This document shows positions 20,851 to 29,724 of a stretch of 33,091 bases of DNA, piece by piece. The notes beneath the pieces are model-generated. The model was not told the origin of the DNA. It did no database searches and saw nothing but the letters and a program-made list of their open reading frames with translations. The first letter of the stretch is position 1; every line of letters starts with the position of its first letter. The DNA is from Deltaproteobacteria bacterium (lineage in GTDB: Bacteria; Desulfobacterota; Binatia; Binatales; Binataceae): contig JAJXYM010000193.1 in NCBI GenBank assembly GCA_021780585.1, positions 1-33,091 of the forward strand, in the 5' to 3' direction. Both the position numbers and the translations under genes were made by a program.

Positions 20851-21240
20851 ATGAGGCTGAATCGTTCCGGTAATTCGCTCGCGATGCGAGTCGCCCTGAC
20901 GATAGCGATCGGCGCGGCGGCGACGATCGCGCCGCGGCCGGTGGACGCCGCCGACGTTGCGGCGGGCCGCGCGCTCGCGCTCGCGCATTGCGTGAAATGC
21001 CACGGCAAGGACGGCAAGGGCGACGGTCCCGCCGTCGCGGCGGAGCATCTGTCGCCGCCGCCCGGCGATTGGACCGACAAGGAGGACATGGCGGAGCATC
21101 CCGACGTCTTCCTGCGCAACATGATCGAGCAGGGCGGCAAGGCGATGGACAAATCGGAGCGGATGCCGGCGTTCGGCAAGAAGCTCACGCCCGCCCAGGT
21201 TGACGATCTGATCGCCTATATCCGATCGTTTTCCAGGTAG
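20851..21240 (+). CDS. Periplasmic mono-heme cytochrome c
   Basis: Signal-peptide-like N-terminus; single CxxCH heme motif (AHCVKCHGKDGKGDGP) and a Met ligand region (ERMPAFGKKLTPAQVDDLIAYIRSF). Confidence 0.87.
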   Translation: MRLNRSGNSLAMRVALTIAIGAAATIAPRPVDAADVAAGRALALAHCVKCHGKDGKGDGPAVAAEHLSPPPGDWTDKEDMAEHPDVFLRNMIEQGGKAMDKSERMPAFGKKLTPAQVDDLIAYIRSFSR

Positions 21241-21288
21241 TTCCGGCGAAAGATCCGTAGCGCTGATTCGTCAGGCGCGCGCAGCGCG

Positions 21289-22590
21289 TCAATTCCAATG
21301 GCGCATGGGCGAGCCGCGATAACGCATCCGCGGCCGAATCAGGCGATTGTCGGCGTATTGTTCGAGGCTGTGCGCGATCCATCCGGCGGCGCGCCCGGCG
21401 GCGAAAATCGCGGCCGGCATCCCGCGCGGAAAACCGATCATCCGCACGCATACGGTGAGGTAATAATCGAGGTTGGGGCGCAATCGCGCGCGCGCCCATA
21501 CCGCGCGCTCGACCTTGAGGGCGGTCTCGTACAGCTTGCGCCCCTTGCGCGGCGCGGTGGCGCGGGCGACCCGCTTGAGCAGCTCCGCGCGCGGATCGCC
21601 GGCCGAATAGATCGCGTGGCCGAAGCCGGGCGGCAGCAGGCCCTTCGCGCTGAAGGAATCGAGACAATGCTCGAGGCTCAAGCCGGCGGCGAGGTCGGAG
21701 AACATGCTTTCGATCCGATCGCAGGCCCCGCCGTGAATCGGACCCGAAAGCGAGCAGAGCGCGGCCAGCACGCAGGCGTAAAGATCGGCTCCGGTGCTGG
21801 CGACGACGCGCGCGGCGAAGGTCGAGGCGTTAAGTTCATGCTCGGCGCACGCCACCAATACGCGTTCGAGCGCGGCGCGATCGGCGGCGGCGAACTCGCC
21901 TATCACCCGGTCGAGCAGCCGCGCCGCCATGCCGGAGGCGCCTGCAGAACCTGCCGCCCGCGCGCCGTCGCGTTCGCCTCTGGCGGGCGACAGCGCGAGC
22001 GGCAGCGCGCCGATAATCATCCGCGCCTGATCGAGCCGCGCGCGCGGCGGCAGGCGATACTCGGCCGCCGCCAGCGCCGGCATCATCACGGCGAGCCGCA
22101 GCAGCGGCGGCGTATCCGCGCCGACCGCCGCAAGCGCGTCGGCGACCGGCTTTGGCAGCCGGGCGAGGGCGATATTTTCGCGCAGATGCGCGACCTCCTC
22201 GGGCCGCGGCCGTTCGCCGTTCCAGAGCAGCAGGCAAACCTCCTCGAAGGCGGCGTGCTCGACCAGCTCCTCGATCGGATAGCCGCGATAGGCGAGCCGG
22301 CCCTCGCTGATTGAGCTGACGCCCGACTCGGCGACGATCACGCCGGTGGAGGCGGTATCGGCGGTCGGTTGCGCGACCGTGACCCAGGAGCTGGCGTCGG
22401 GCAGGGAGCGGGCGCGCACGCCCCGTTCGGGAGCGGTCAATCCGCGCAGGGCTTCGATATCGGCGCGGCGGTAAAGGGCTTGGCGGCCGACCTTGCGGCG
22501 ATAGCTTTTGAGCCATCCGCGACTCACGTAGGCGTAAAGCGTGCCGAGCTTGACGCCCAGATGCGCGGCGGCTTCCGCCGCCGTCAGCAT
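21289..22590 (-). CDS. Citrate synthase-family protein with N-terminal MerR/excisionase-type HTH
   Basis: HTH MLTAAEAAAHLGVKLGTLYAYVSRGWLKSYRRKVGRQALYRRADIEAL; citrate synthase GVIVAESGVSSISEGRLAYRGYPIEELVE, catalytic-region motifs GPIHGGACDR, GFGHAIYSAGDPRAE, NLDYYLTVCVRMIGFP. ATG at 22590 preferred over 22800. Confidence 0.85.
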   Translation of the reverse strand: MLTAAEAAAHLGVKLGTLYAYVSRGWLKSYRRKVGRQALYRRADIEALRGLTAPERGVRARSLPDASSWVTVAQPTADTASTGVIVAESGVSSISEGRLAYRGYPIEELVEHAAFEEVCLLLWNGERPRPEEVAHLRENIALARLPKPVADALAAVGADTPPLLRLAVMMPALAAAEYRLPPRARLDQARMIIGALPLALSPARGERDGARAAGSAGASGMAARLLDRVIGEFAAADRAALERVLVACAEHELNASTFAARVVASTGADLYACVLAALCSLSGPIHGGACDRIESMFSDLAAGLSLEHCLDSFSAKGLLPPGFGHAIYSAGDPRAELLKRVARATAPRKGRKLYETALKVERAVWARARLRPNLDYYLTVCVRMIGFPRGMPAAIFAAGRAAGWIAHSLEQYADNRLIRPRMRYRGSPMRHWN

Positions 22591-22741
22591 TTGCGCCCCG
22601 TCGTCGGCGGGATGAGCGGCCACGCGCCAATCACGCCATCCCAGGGGCGGCGCGTCAAGCGCCGGGGCGGCGGATTGCGCCCGCCCTGGCGCTTCGTGAG
22701 GCACGCGCCGGGGCCAGGATTCGGTCGCGCGCCGGCGCGGA

Positions 22742-22772
22742 TTGACGGGCGCGTCGCCGAATCGGCTATAGT
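22742..22772 (+). promoter_or_regulatory. Possible sigma-70-like promoter for the luciferase-like oxidoreductase
   Basis: TTGACG, 19-nt spacer, TATAGT; wider than the usual 17 bp, about 85 bp upstream of the start codon. Confidence 0.35.
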
Positions 22773-22858
22773 GCGCGCGTCGCGCCCGAGCGGCGGCCAC
22801 GGCCGGTCGTCCCGCGACGGACGTTTCCGCTTCGATTCAGCAAGACGAGGACTTCGCG

Positions 22859-23932
22859 ATGGATTTCGGCACGCTCATTTTCACCAAGCCGCAGCGCGCG
22901 ATCAGCGACACCCGGCGAATCGAAGAGCTCGGCTTCACCACCGCATGGTTTCCCGATTCGCAAATGATTTGGGGCGACGTTTACGCCTGCATGGCGCTGG
23001 CGGCGGCGAACACCAGCAAAATCCGGCTGGCGACGGGAATTTCCGTCGCGTCGAACCGGATCCCGCCGGTCACGGTCCATGCGATCGGCACGATCAACGA
23101 AATCGCGCCGGGGCGCGTGATGTTGGGCTACGGCACCGGCCATACCGGGCGGCGCGTGATGGGTCTGCCGCCGGTCAAGTTCGCCGATTTCCGCGAACAG
23201 ACCCGCGTGATTCACGACCTGCTCAAGACCGGCGAGGCGGTCTATAACGCCGAAGGATTGAGCCGCAAAATCCGCTTTCTCCATCGCGATCGCCATTTCA
23301 TCAACCTCGACGGCCCGATTCCGTTTTACGTCGCCGCCAACGGGCCGCGCACGCTCGGATTGGCGGGCGAATTCGGCGACGGCATCATCACGACCGGCGT
23401 CGCCACGCCCGAGCGGCTGCAAGCGGTCTTTCGCCACGCCGAGGAGGGCGCGCGCGCGGCCGGCCGCACGCTTGAGCGGCGCTTGCCCTGCGTCTCGCTG
23501 ACGCACGTGGTCGTGACTCGGCCGGGCGAGCGGCTCGATTCGCCGCGCATCACGCAAATGGCGGGTCCATGGGTGATCACCTGCCTGCACGCGATCGCGG
23601 CGGGCTACGCCAAGCCACGCTCGCTGCCGCCGGACGCACGCAAGATATACGACGCTTACGCCGATTATCTCGCGCATCTGCCGGGACCGCCCGAGGAGCG
23701 CTATCTGGACCTGCACAACGGCCATTGCACCTTTGTGCCCGAACGCGAGCGCCGCTTTGTCACGCCTGAGACGATTCGCGCGACCGCGATTGTCGGCGCG
23801 GCTGACGAGGTGATCGCGCAGCTCAAGACGCTCGAACAGGGCGGACTCGACGGCGTGTTCCTGAATCCGCCGATGGACGGGTTCGAGGAATATGTTGACG
23901 AATTCGCGCGCGAAATTATCCGGCGGATGTGA
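22859..23932 (+). CDS. LLM-class (luciferase-like) flavin-dependent oxidoreductase
   Basis: MDFGTLIFTKPQRAISDTRRIEELGFTTAWFPDSQMIWGDVYACMALAAANTSKIRLATGISVAS...RVMLGYGTGHTGRR; FYVAANGPRTLGLAGEFGDGIIT. Confidence 0.88.
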   Translation: MDFGTLIFTKPQRAISDTRRIEELGFTTAWFPDSQMIWGDVYACMALAAANTSKIRLATGISVASNRIPPVTVHAIGTINEIAPGRVMLGYGTGHTGRRVMGLPPVKFADFREQTRVIHDLLKTGEAVYNAEGLSRKIRFLHRDRHFINLDGPIPFYVAANGPRTLGLAGEFGDGIITTGVATPERLQAVFRHAEEGARAAGRTLERRLPCVSLTHVVVTRPGERLDSPRITQMAGPWVITCLHAIAAGYAKPRSLPPDARKIYDAYADYLAHLPGPPEERYLDLHNGHCTFVPERERRFVTPETIRATAIVGAADEVIAQLKTLEQGGLDGVFLNPPMDGFEEYVDEFAREIIRRM

Positions 23933-24073
23933 TTTTGCGGGACGGCCGAATAATTACGCGGCTCCGCTCAAGCATCGACTGGCGCTCGATTTGCTATCTA
24001 TTGCCTGAATAATGTCATCATTGGATGTCAAAAATGCTCTTGCGATGCGTGGTCTTCAACCGGCGCTGCTGAT

Positions 24074-24088
24074 AACGTCTATGACGTT
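24074..24088. promoter_or_regulatory. Operator-like dyad in the inositol-3-phosphate synthase leader
   Basis: AACGTC-TAT-GACGTT, perfect 6-bp arms, 3-nt spacer, in an AT-richer intergenic region. Confidence 0.35.
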
Positions 24089-24189
24089 CTTTCAGACCAC
24101 CTAATTTACTTTGAGGCTCGCGTCCGATAAGAAATTAGCGTTCGCTGCGGGACTTTCATCCGTCGCGGCGGAGGAGGGCGTTGCTCGCG

Positions 24190-24213
24190 GGGGTTTGGCA
24201 GCGCCGAAACCCC
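24190..24213 (+). promoter_or_regulatory. 5'-leader hairpin immediately upstream of the inositol-3-phosphate synthase start
   Basis: GGGGTTTGGC-AGC-GCC-G-AAACCCC, a near-perfect hairpin with one bulge, ending 21 nt before the ATG at 24235. Confidence 0.5.
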
Positions 24214-24234
24214 TGTAGGCGAACCAATAAGAGA

Positions 24235-25341
24235 ATGTCGAAGATCCGGGTGGCTATCGTCGGGGTTGGCAATTGCGCTTCCTCATTGCTCCAGGGCCTT
24301 GAGCATTACAAGCATGCGACCGACGCGGCCCGAGTGACGCCGGTCGGTCTGATGCACTATGACCTGGGCGGCTACCGCCCGGACGATATCGAGGTGGCAT
24401 GCGCGTTCGATATCGACGCGCGCAAGGTCGGTCGTCCGCTTGAGGAAGCCTGTTTTGCGCCGCCCAATAATACCGTCACCATCTGGCGCGATTTGCCGGC
24501 CTATGGCGTGACCGTCGAGATGGGCGAGCTGCTCGACGGCGTCGCGCCGCATATGCGCAATTATCCGCCCGAGCGCACCTTCGTCCCGATGGAGAACGCG
24601 CGCTCCGCGGATATCGAGCGGCGACTGCGCGAAACCGGCGCGGAAGTGATGCTCTGTTACCTGCCGGTCGGCAGCCAGCAAGCGGTCGAGCGCTACGCCC
24701 ACGCCTGCCTGGAGACGGGGGTCAGCCTGCTCAATTGCATGCCGGTGTTTATCGTCTCGAACGCAAAGTGGGCCAGGGAGTTCACTGCGCGCAAGATTCC
24801 CGTGGTTGGCGACGACGTCAAGTCGCAACTCGGCTCGACCATCCTGCATCGCGCGATCATGAAGCTGTTCGCCGATCGCGGCATCAAGCTCAAGCATACC
24901 TACCAGCTCAACACCGGCGGCAATACCGATTTCCTCAATATGCTCGATCGCGCGCGGCTCGGCTCCAAGCGCACCTCGAAGACCGAGGCGGTGCAGAGCA
25001 TATTGCCCGAGCGGATGCCGGACGTGGACGTCCATATCGGGCCGTCGGATTACGTCCCCTGGCAAAACGATAACAAGGTTTGTTTCCTGCGGGTCGAGGG
25101 CGAAGGCTTCGCCGGCATCCCGATCGAGCTTGAATTGCGGATGTCGGTGCAGGATTCGCCGAATTCGGGCGGCGTCGTGATCGACGCGATCCGCTGCCTC
25201 AAGCTGGCGCGTGACCGTGGCGTCGGCGGTCCGCTCTATTCGATCTCCGCTTATACGATGAAGCATCCGCCGGAGCAGCTTCCCGACACCGTCGCGCGCG
25301 AGCGCGTCGAGCAGTTCATCGCCGGCGAAATCGAGCGTTAG
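24235..25341 (+). CDS. Inositol-3-phosphate synthase (myo-inositol-1-phosphate synthase family)
   Basis: MSKIRVAIVGVGNCASSLLQGLEHYK...VACAFDIDARKVGRPL; NCMPVFIVSNAKWAREFTARKIPVVGDDVKSQLGSTILHRAIMKLFADRGIKLKHTYQLNTGGNTDFLNML. ATG at 24235 preferred over 24181. Confidence 0.93.
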   Translation: MSKIRVAIVGVGNCASSLLQGLEHYKHATDAARVTPVGLMHYDLGGYRPDDIEVACAFDIDARKVGRPLEEACFAPPNNTVTIWRDLPAYGVTVEMGELLDGVAPHMRNYPPERTFVPMENARSADIERRLRETGAEVMLCYLPVGSQQAVERYAHACLETGVSLLNCMPVFIVSNAKWAREFTARKIPVVGDDVKSQLGSTILHRAIMKLFADRGIKLKHTYQLNTGGNTDFLNMLDRARLGSKRTSKTEAVQSILPERMPDVDVHIGPSDYVPWQNDNKVCFLRVEGEGFAGIPIELELRMSVQDSPNSGGVVIDAIRCLKLARDRGVGGPLYSISAYTMKHPPEQLPDTVARERVEQFIAGEIER

Positions 25342-25486
25342 CCGCGACCGTCGTCAGCCGCGCCGGAATTCCGCGCATGACGAGCGCGGCGGGGTTTGCC
25401 TATCCGATCCGGATATGCGAATTTTCGCCTGCGGGTAAGCGATTCCTTCCGGCGAATCCGGCCTGCCCGCGCGGACGGAGGACGCC

Positions 25487-25954
25487 ATGGCGATGACGCT
25501 CGAGCAGCGCCTGCAGGCGCAGGAAGACATTCAGGCGATCGCGAAGCTCAAGGCGCAATACTGCGACTATGCGGATGGCGGCTGGGATCGTCCGTCGCAT
25601 AACTACGACGGCGTCGCCTCGCTCTTCGTGCCCGACGGTTTGTGGGAGGGCGACGGCGTCGGCCGCGGCGCCGGCCACGACGGTATCCGCGCGCTCTTCA
25701 AATCGTTTCAGCAACGATTACCCTACGCTTTCCATCGCATCACCAACCAGGTGATCGAGGTCAACGGCGACCTCGCGACCGGCTCATGGCATATCGTGGC
25801 GCATCTGGTGCGCGCCAAGGACGGCAAGCCGATTCGCGTCGCCGGCATATACAATGACGAATTCGTGCGCACGCCGGCGGGATGGCGGTTCAAGACGCTG
25901 CGCGTCACGGCGGCGAACTATCGCGCGCCCGACGCCGCGCCGGCCCGCGCCTGA
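25487..25954 (+). CDS. SnoaL-like / NTF2-like protein
   Basis: [31 protein letters not shown]...[34 protein letters not shown]...[26 protein letters not shown]. Confidence 0.85.
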   Translation: MAMTLEQRLQAQEDIQAIAKLKAQYCDYADGGWDRPSHNYDGVASLFVPDGLWEGDGVGRGAGHDGIRALFKSFQQRLPYAFHRITNQVIEVNGDLATGSWHIVAHLVRAKDGKPIRVAGIYNDEFVRTPAGWRFKTLRVTAANYRAPDAAPARA

Positions 25955-26045
25955 CGATCGGCGGGTGGCCGGCGATTACGCGCGGCGTCATGGACCTTGC
26001 GGACGCGCTGGATTAGCTTCATCGAACCAAGCGGAGGCCTTCATC

Positions 26046-27194
26046 ATGGGAGTTTTGAGCGGATATAAAATCGTCGAATTCGCCGGTATCGGGCCGGCGC
26101 CGATGTGCGCGATGCTGCTGGCGGACATGGGCGCCGAAGTCTTGCGCATCGACCGCGCCGAGGACGCCAAGCTCGGCATCTCGATGGACGTCAAATACAG
26201 CCTGCTCAATCGCGGTCGCCGTTCGGTCGCGATCGATCTGAAACAGCCCGACGGACGCGCGGCCGCGATGCGTCTGGTGGAAAAGGCCGACGCCATCCTC
26301 GAAGGCTTCCGGCCCGGCGTGATGGAGCGGCTCGGACTCGGCCCCGACGAATGCCTCAAGCGCAATCCGAAGCTGGTCTACGGCCGGATGACCGGATGGG
26401 GCCAGGAAGGTCCGCTCGCGCACGCCGCCGGCCACGACATCAACTATATCGCCCTGAGCGGCGTGCTCGCCTCGATCGGCCGCGCCGGTCAGGCGCCGGT
26501 GCCGCCGCTCAATCTGGTCGGCGACTTTGGCGGCGGTGGGCTCTACCTCGCGCTCGGCGTCGTCGGCGGATTGCTCGAGGCGCAGAAATCCGGCAAGGGC
26601 CAGGTGATCGACGTCGCGATGGTCGACGGCGCGTCGTCGCTCCTCACCGCCGTCTATGGGATGCACGCGGCCGGGATGTGGGCGGATAAGCGCGGCGAAA
26701 ATATCCTCGACACCGGCGCGCATTTCTACGACGTCTACGAGACCAGCGACGGCGAGTATGTCGCGATCGGCTCGATCGAGGGGAAATTTTACGCCGAGTT
26801 GTTGCGTCTGACCGGACTCGAAGGCCAGGAGTTGCCGCGCCAGATGGATCGCGCGCAATGGCCGGCGTTGAAGAAGAAGCTCGCCGAAATTTTCAGGACC
26901 AAGACGCGCGCCGAATGGTGCAAGATCATGGAGGGCAGCGAAGTCTGCTTCGCCCCCGTGCTGAACATGGCGGAGGCGCCGAAACATCCCCATAACGTGC
27001 ATCGCGGAACCTTCGTCGAAATCGACGGCGTGCCGCAGCCCGCGCCCGCGCCGCGCTTCAGCCGCACGCCGAGCGCGATTCAGCGTCCGCCCGCGCGCCC
27101 GGGCGAGCATACCGAGGAAGCCCTGCGCGAATGGGGTTTCAGCGCGTCGGAGTTGGAGAAGCTGCGCGGAACCGGCGCGATCGGCGTGCGCTGA
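26046..27194 (+). CDS. Family III CoA transferase (CaiB/BaiF; alpha-methylacyl-CoA racemase-like)
   Basis: [37 protein letters not shown]...[17 protein letters not shown]...[20 protein letters not shown]...[27 protein letters not shown]. Start moved from 25854 to the ATG at 26046. Confidence 0.94.
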   Translation: MGVLSGYKIVEFAGIGPAPMCAMLLADMGAEVLRIDRAEDAKLGISMDVKYSLLNRGRRSVAIDLKQPDGRAAAMRLVEKADAILEGFRPGVMERLGLGPDECLKRNPKLVYGRMTGWGQEGPLAHAAGHDINYIALSGVLASIGRAGQAPVPPLNLVGDFGGGGLYLALGVVGGLLEAQKSGKGQVIDVAMVDGASSLLTAVYGMHAAGMWADKRGENILDTGAHFYDVYETSDGEYVAIGSIEGKFYAELLRLTGLEGQELPRQMDRAQWPALKKKLAEIFRTKTRAEWCKIMEGSEVCFAPVLNMAEAPKHPHNVHRGTFVEIDGVPQPAPAPRFSRTPSAIQRPPARPGEHTEEALREWGFSASELEKLRGTGAIGVR

Positions 27195-27232
27195 CCGCCG
27201 CGCTCGAATACGCGCGGGCGGAGCCGCGCACG

Positions 27233-27285
27233 GCGCCACTTCGCTTCGGCTCGAATACGGGCCGGTCGGGGTGGCGCTGTTTTTT
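27233..27285 (+). terminator. Rho-independent terminator-like element after the CoA transferase
   Basis: GCGCCAC (27233-27239) pairs with GTGGCGC (27271-27277), with inner CGGC/GCCG pairing, followed by a T6 tract (27280-27285). Confidence 0.5.
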
Positions 27286-27381
27286 CTGGCGTGGCGATTG
27301 ATTGCCCGGCGAATCATTTCGCCGCCAATCCGTGGCGGTTGGCAACTCCGCATCGTCCCGCGCCGGCGCGTGAAATTCGTT

Positions 27382-27411
27382 TTGACGCGGACCGCCGCAC
27401 AGTCGTATTAG
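27382..27411 (+). promoter_or_regulatory. Possible sigma-70-like promoter for the alcohol dehydrogenase
   Basis: TTGACG, 18-nt spacer, TATTAG, 24 bp upstream of the ATG at 27436. Confidence 0.4.
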
Positions 27412-27435
27412 TTATCGGCGGAGGCGCGGTATCAG

Positions 27436-28455
27436 ATGAAGGCAATCGCCAAAACTCGGCCCGAACATGGCGTCGAAATTGTTGACGTGCCGGTGCCCAA
27501 GCCCGGTCCCGGCGAACTGCTGGTCAAGGTTGCGGCCTGCGGCATCTGCGGCTCGGACCTGCATATCTACCTGTGGGAGCTGGGCGCGGAGCGGGCGCTG
27601 CCGTCGATGCCCGCCGTGATCGGCCATGAGCCGGCCGGCGAAGTCGTCGAAGTCGGCGCCGGCGTGAGCGGCTTCAAACCCGGCGACCATGTCGCGCTCG
27701 ATCCCTTCGGGCCGTGCGGGCGATGCGCCGCGTGCCTGTCGGGGCGCTACAATTTTTGCCATACGCCCGGCCGGCTCGGCGGCGCCTTTGCCGAATATTG
27801 TATTGCGCCCGTGCAAAATTCCTGGCTCGTGCCGAAGACCATGGACTTCGAGCAGGCCGCCCTGCTCGAACCGTTCGCGACCGGCCTGCACGCGATCGAG
27901 GAGTCCTCGCTCAAGGCCGGCGACAGCGCGGTGATCGAAGGGCCCGGCCCGATCGGCCTGTGCACGGCGATCGCGGCGCGCGCGCTCGGCGTCACGTCGA
28001 TCGTTATCACCGGCCTTGCGGCCGACGCCGAACGGCTCGCGCTCGCCCGCGAGATGGGCTTCCAGACGGTCTGCGCCTCGGATCGCGACTGGACCGATCA
28101 GGTGCGCGCGCTCGTGCCGCCGCATGGCGCGGACGCGGTTTTCGACGCGGCCGGTTTCCTCGATTCCGTGCGCCATCTGGTGAAGCGCGGCGGCGAGGTG
28201 GTGCAGCTCGGATGGCCGGCGCGGGACCTGCCGGCGGCTGAATTGCGCGCGTTGTTCTTTCACGGCGCGAAAATCATCCCGTCGCGCGTGCGCGTGCCCG
28301 AAACCTGGCGGCGCGCGGTCGCGATGGCCGCGGCGGGCGCGGTCGATCTGAAACCGATGGTCACGCATCGTTTCGACCTCGACCACGGCGTCGAGGCGTT
28401 CGAGCTGTTGCACAACCGCAAGGGAGTCAAGGCGCTGATTCTGCCGCGGCTCTGA
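27436..28455 (+). CDS. Zinc-dependent MDR alcohol dehydrogenase (threonine/sorbitol dehydrogenase-like)
   Basis: ACGICGSDLHIY, GHEPAGEVVEVGAGV, structural zinc cysteines CGRCAACLSGRYNFC. Confidence 0.92.
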   Translation: MKAIAKTRPEHGVEIVDVPVPKPGPGELLVKVAACGICGSDLHIYLWELGAERALPSMPAVIGHEPAGEVVEVGAGVSGFKPGDHVALDPFGPCGRCAACLSGRYNFCHTPGRLGGAFAEYCIAPVQNSWLVPKTMDFEQAALLEPFATGLHAIEESSLKAGDSAVIEGPGPIGLCTAIAARALGVTSIVITGLAADAERLALAREMGFQTVCASDRDWTDQVRALVPPHGADAVFDAAGFLDSVRHLVKRGGEVVQLGWPARDLPAAELRALFFHGAKIIPSRVRVPETWRRAVAMAAAGAVDLKPMVTHRFDLDHGVEAFELLHNRKGVKALILPRL

Positions 28456-28457
28456 TC

Positions 28458-28477
28458 GCGGCGCGCGATCGCGCCGC
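28458..28477. repeat. Intergenic stem-loop
   Basis: GCGGCGCG-CGAT-CGCGCCGC, perfect 8-bp arms, between the alcohol dehydrogenase and amidohydrolase genes. Confidence 0.45.
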
Positions 28478-28517
28478 CGGCAAAATCTCCGCGGTTACAT
28501 CATCGAGGTGAACTGAC

Positions 28518-29636
28518 ATGCGAAATGGCTACAAAATCGTCGATACCGATTCCCATATGATGGAGCCGGAATGGCTCTGGGAACGCTATATCGAGGACGC
28601 CTACAAATCGCAGGCGCCGAAAGTCGGGCGCGCTCCGGTCTCGAATCGCCGCACCTTCCTGGTCGAAGGCGATTCCTTCGTGCGCGAAAAAGGTAAATAT
28701 CCGATGGCCGCGCCGGCGTTCCTCGAAGCCGTGAAAAAGGCCATGCAGCGTTTCGAGAAGGCGAGCAAAAGCGGTTTCAGCGCGCAGAGCCGGCTCGCAG
28801 ACATGGACGAGCAGGGCGTCGACGTGCAGATTATCTACCCCACCGTCGCCGGCCAGATGCTCGGCCGCGATTTCCACGACACCAAACTGTTGGCCGCCTG
28901 CACCCGCGCCTACAATAACTGGGCCGCCGATTACGCCGCCGCCGCGCCGGAGCGCCTGCGATGGGCCGCGGCGCTGCCGATGCAGGACGTTGAAGAAGCG
29001 ATGAAGGAGGCCCATCGCACCGCCAAAATGGGATGCGTCAGTTACTACATGCGCCCGAACCCGGTCGGCGGCCGTTCGCTGTGGGACGACGCGCTGCTGC
29101 CGCTGTGGAGCGAGATCGAGCAGATCGGCAAGCCGATTTCGACTCATGAGTCGGCGTCGTCGTCGGTGCCGGGCTTCGGCGATCGGATGGACACTCACGT
29201 CAGCGGCCACATTTTGTCGCATCCGTTCGAGGCGATGGCCGCGATGGCGGGCCTGATCTGGTACGGCGTGTTCGAGAAATTCCCGAACCTCAAGGTGATT
29301 CATGTCGAGGCCGACGGCGGCTGGGTGCCCTACTGGCTGCAGCGCATGGAGCAGCATTGGGACTTCAGCGGCAACGCCGAACACGAGTATCTCACCAAGC
29401 GGCCGACTGAGTATTTCAAGCGTAACGTATGCGTCGCCTTCCGCGGCGACGAGCCGACCATGAAGGCGGCGATCGAGATGGTCGGGGCCGACAATTTCAC
29501 CTGGGACACCGACTATCCGCATCCCGACGGCACCTATCCGTGGGGGATCGAGTCGATGCTCAAGCAGCCGATTTCCGACGAGGCGCGCCGCAAGATCTTC
29601 TGGGACAACGCCGCGCGCACCTTCAACCTGAACTGA
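28518..29636 (+). CDS. Amidohydrolase family 2 metal-dependent hydrolase
   Basis: YKIVDTDSHMMEPEWLWERYI; LADMDEQGVDVQIIYPT; HVSGHILSHPFEAMAAMAGLIWYGVFEKFPNLKVIHVEADGGWVPYWLQRMEQHW; DNFTWDTDYPHPDGTYPWGIES. Confidence 0.92.
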   Translation: MRNGYKIVDTDSHMMEPEWLWERYIEDAYKSQAPKVGRAPVSNRRTFLVEGDSFVREKGKYPMAAPAFLEAVKKAMQRFEKASKSGFSAQSRLADMDEQGVDVQIIYPTVAGQMLGRDFHDTKLLAACTRAYNNWAADYAAAAPERLRWAAALPMQDVEEAMKEAHRTAKMGCVSYYMRPNPVGGRSLWDDALLPLWSEIEQIGKPISTHESASSSVPGFGDRMDTHVSGHILSHPFEAMAAMAGLIWYGVFEKFPNLKVIHVEADGGWVPYWLQRMEQHWDFSGNAEHEYLTKRPTEYFKRNVCVAFRGDEPTMKAAIEMVGADNFTWDTDYPHPDGTYPWGIESMLKQPISDEARRKIFWDNAARTFNLN

Positions 29637-29643
29637 CTATTCG

Positions 29644-29683
29644 CGGCGGCCGATCGGTTGGTGCGCGACCGGATCGGCCGCCG
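29644..29683. repeat. Intergenic stem-loop (12-bp perfect arms)
   Basis: CGGCGGCCGATC (29644-29655) is the exact reverse complement of GATCGGCCGCCG (29672-29683), with inner GGT/ACC pairing. Confidence 0.6.
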
Positions 29684-29724
29684 TAAACGAACCCGCTAAC
29701 GGCGGCGCGCAGAGGCGCTTCACG

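Noticed and set aside
24049-24064. GG-N10-GC spacing (TGGTCTTCAACCGGCG) in the inositol-3-phosphate synthase leader
   Set aside because: Only the minimal dinucleotides match; neither the -24 nor -12 block resembles consensus.
26019-27353. 444-aa minus-strand ORF antisense to the CoA transferase
   Set aside because: Mirror frame of a clear CaiB/BaiF gene.
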